15,547 bases of DNA from Bordetella parapertussis. Its GTDB lineage: Bacteria; Pseudomonadota; Gammaproteobacteria; Burkholderiales; Burkholderiaceae_C. The number at the start of each line of letters is the position of its first letter. Positions within the stretch are counted from its first letter, which is position 1. Shown here piece after piece: positions 14,295 to 15,547 of the stretch. The notes under the pieces were generated by a model. The model was not told the DNA's origin. It saw only the letters and a program-made list of their open reading frames with translations, and ran no database searches. The stretch is taken from NCBI GenBank assembly GCA_945900685.1, contig CAMDJS010000041.1:1-15547 (forward strand), given 5' to 3'. A program made the translations under genes and the position numbers.

Positions 14295-14996
14295 TCAAAC
14301 CGCGCGGCTGATCATTAATTCTTTGATCTTGCCAATCGCCTTGGTCGGGTTCAAGCCTTTGGGGCAAACATCGACGCAATTCATGATGGTGTGGCAGCGG
14401 AACAAACGGTAGGGGTCTTCCAAGTTGTCCAAGCGCTCGTTGGTCGCGTGGTCGCGGCTGTCGGCGATGAACCGGTAGGCTTGCAGCAAACCGGCGGGGC
14501 CGACAAATTTGTCTGGGTTCCACCAAAAAGACGGGCAACTGGTCGAGCAACTGGCGCACAAAATGCATTCGTACAAACCGTCGAGCTCTTCACGCTCGGC
14601 GGGCGACTGCAAGCGTTCTTTTTCAGGCGGCAGGGTGTCATTGACCAGGTACGGTTTGATTGAGTTGTACTGGTTGAAAAACTGCGTCATGTCGACGATC
14701 AAATCGCGAATCACAGGCAAGCCGGGCAAGGGCTTTAAGGTGATGACGCCGGGCAGGGTCAGCATATTGGTCAAACAGGCCAAACCGTTTTTGCCGTTGA
14801 TGTTCATGGCGTCAGAGCCACACACACCTTCGCGGCACGAGCGACGGAAAGACAGCGTCGGGTCTTGCGCTTTGAGTTTCATCAATGCGTCAAGCAGCAT
14901 GCGCTCGTGGCCGTCGAGTTCGACCTCGATGGTTTGCATGTAGGGCTTGGTGTCTTTTTCCGGGTCGTAACGGTAAATCTTGAAAGTGCGTTTCAT
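14295..14996 (-). CDS. sdhB: succinate dehydrogenase iron-sulfur subunit
   Basis: SdhB passes electrons from FAD in SdhA to the quinone site of the membrane anchors. The 233 residues carry ligands for three clusters. For 2Fe-2S these are Cys54, Cys59, Cys74 and probably Asp62 ([10 protein letters not shown] and GLAC). For 4Fe-4S they are Cys144, Cys147, Cys150 and Cys211. For 3Fe-4S they are Cys154, Cys201 and Cys207 ([11 protein letters not shown] and [17 protein letters not shown]). The length and PSFWWNP motif are normal for the family. Its start overlaps the sdhA stop by one base (TGATG). Confidence 0.98.
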   Translation of the reverse strand: MKRTFKIYRYDPEKDTKPYMQTIEVELDGHERMLLDALMKLKAQDPTLSFRRSCREGVCGSDAMNINGKNGLACLTNMLTLPGVITLKPLPGLPVIRDLIVDMTQFFNQYNSIKPYLVNDTLPPEKERLQSPAEREELDGLYECILCASCSTSCPSFWWNPDKFVGPAGLLQAYRFIADSRDHATNERLDNLEDPYRLFRCHTIMNCVDVCPKGLNPTKAIGKIKELMISRAV

Positions 14997-15547
14997 CAGA
15001 ATGTTCTCACTTTAGGAGGGATGCTTTCGGTGGTCAAAGGTTGTAGTTTGACGGGCTTGTAAGTCATGCTGTTGCTGTGGCTGTGCCACAGGCTGTGCTT
15101 GAGCCACTGCTCGTCATTGCGGCCGTTAGGATGTTCGGGTGTGTCTGCATAGTCGTCCACCGTGTGTGCGCCACGGCTTTCATGGCGAGCGGCGGCAGAC
15201 ACCATGGTGGCCTGCGCGCACTCAATCAGGTTTTCCACTTCCAAGGCTTCAATGCGGGCGGTGTTGAAAATCTTGCTCTTGTCTTTCAAACCGATGGCGT
15301 TCACTCGCTCGCGCAAAGCCGCGATTTGCGTGACACCTTCGTCCAGCGTGGCTTGGGTGCGGAACACACCGGCATGCTTTTGCATGCTGGCGCGCAAATC
15401 GTTGGCCACGTCTTGCGCGTATTCACCGTCGGTGCTGTTGTCCAAGCGAGCCAAGCGGGCCAAGGTGCGGTCTGCGGCATCGGCGGGCAAAGGTTTGTGC
15501 AATTTGTTTTTTTCGTGGAACTCGACGATGTGGTTACCGGCGGCCTT
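14996..15547 (-). CDS. sdhA: succinate dehydrogenase flavoprotein subunit (C-terminal part, cut by right edge)
   Basis: SdhA binds FAD covalently and oxidises succinate to fumarate. Only the last 183 residues are in the window, running to VRTF before the stop. They contain the C-terminal helical domain and the family ending: [10 protein letters not shown], the helix with [31 protein letters not shown] (the conserved ESRGAH), then [11 protein letters not shown] and PPKVRTF. The FAD-binding domain and catalytic residues lie beyond the right edge. Its stop shares one base with the sdhB start. The membrane anchor genes sdhC and sdhD would be expected further upstream, outside the window. Confidence 0.97.
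   Translation of the reverse strand, partial: KAAGNHIVEFHEKNKLHKPLPADAADRTLARLARLDNSTDGEYAQDVANDLRASMQKHAGVFRTQATLDEGVTQIAALRERVNAIGLKDKSKIFNTARIEALEVENLIECAQATMVSAAARHESRGAHTVDDYADTPEHPNGRNDEQWLKHSLWHSHSNSMTYKPVKLQPLTTESIPPKVRTF

Overview
The window looks like chromosomal DNA of a betaproteobacterium of the order Burkholderiales, most likely Comamonadaceae. The reasons are the run sdhA-sdhB-sdhE-gltA-leuC-leuD-leuB on one strand, the run asd-fimV-truA-trpF-trpB further along that strand, the protein sequences themselves, and moderately GC-rich coding DNA. This assignment rests on recognised gene order and protein families; no database search was run.

Layout on the minus strand, in the direction of transcription. 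From the right edge: the end of sdhA, then sdhB, sdhE, gltA, leuC, a 70-residue HicB-like protein, leuD and leuB. All are packed with short gaps or overlaps and end at a strong terminator at 9093-9127. After an interruption come asd, fimV, truA, trpF and the start of trpB, which is cut by the left edge. fimV/truA and truA/trpF are nearly or exactly overlapping (ATGA at truA/trpF), as are leuD/leuB (ATGA), sdhA/sdhB (TGATG) and sdhB/sdhE (TGAATG).

The interruption between leuB and asd (about 4821-9090) carries plus-strand genes. These are a class I SAM-dependent methyltransferase, a DUF1330 protein tightly linked to a cytoplasmic gamma-glutamyltransferase-like Ntn hydrolase, a 344-base AT-rich stretch without genes, and an exported protein overlapped by an RTX/type I secretion-target ORF in another frame. 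This is the accessory part of the window.

The genes cover the TCA cycle (succinate dehydrogenase, its flavinylation factor, citrate synthase), leucine synthesis (leuCDB), the shared aspartate branch point for Lys/Met/Thr (asd), late tryptophan synthesis (trpF, trpB), tRNA pseudouridylation (truA) and polar peptidoglycan/pilus organisation (fimV).

The most notable non-standard features are a short threonine-rich reading frame with overlapping hairpins just ahead of asd (a candidate leader peptide), the frame break or coupling within the RTX locus, the lone HicB-like gene inside the leucine cluster, and an AT dinucleotide run inside truA.
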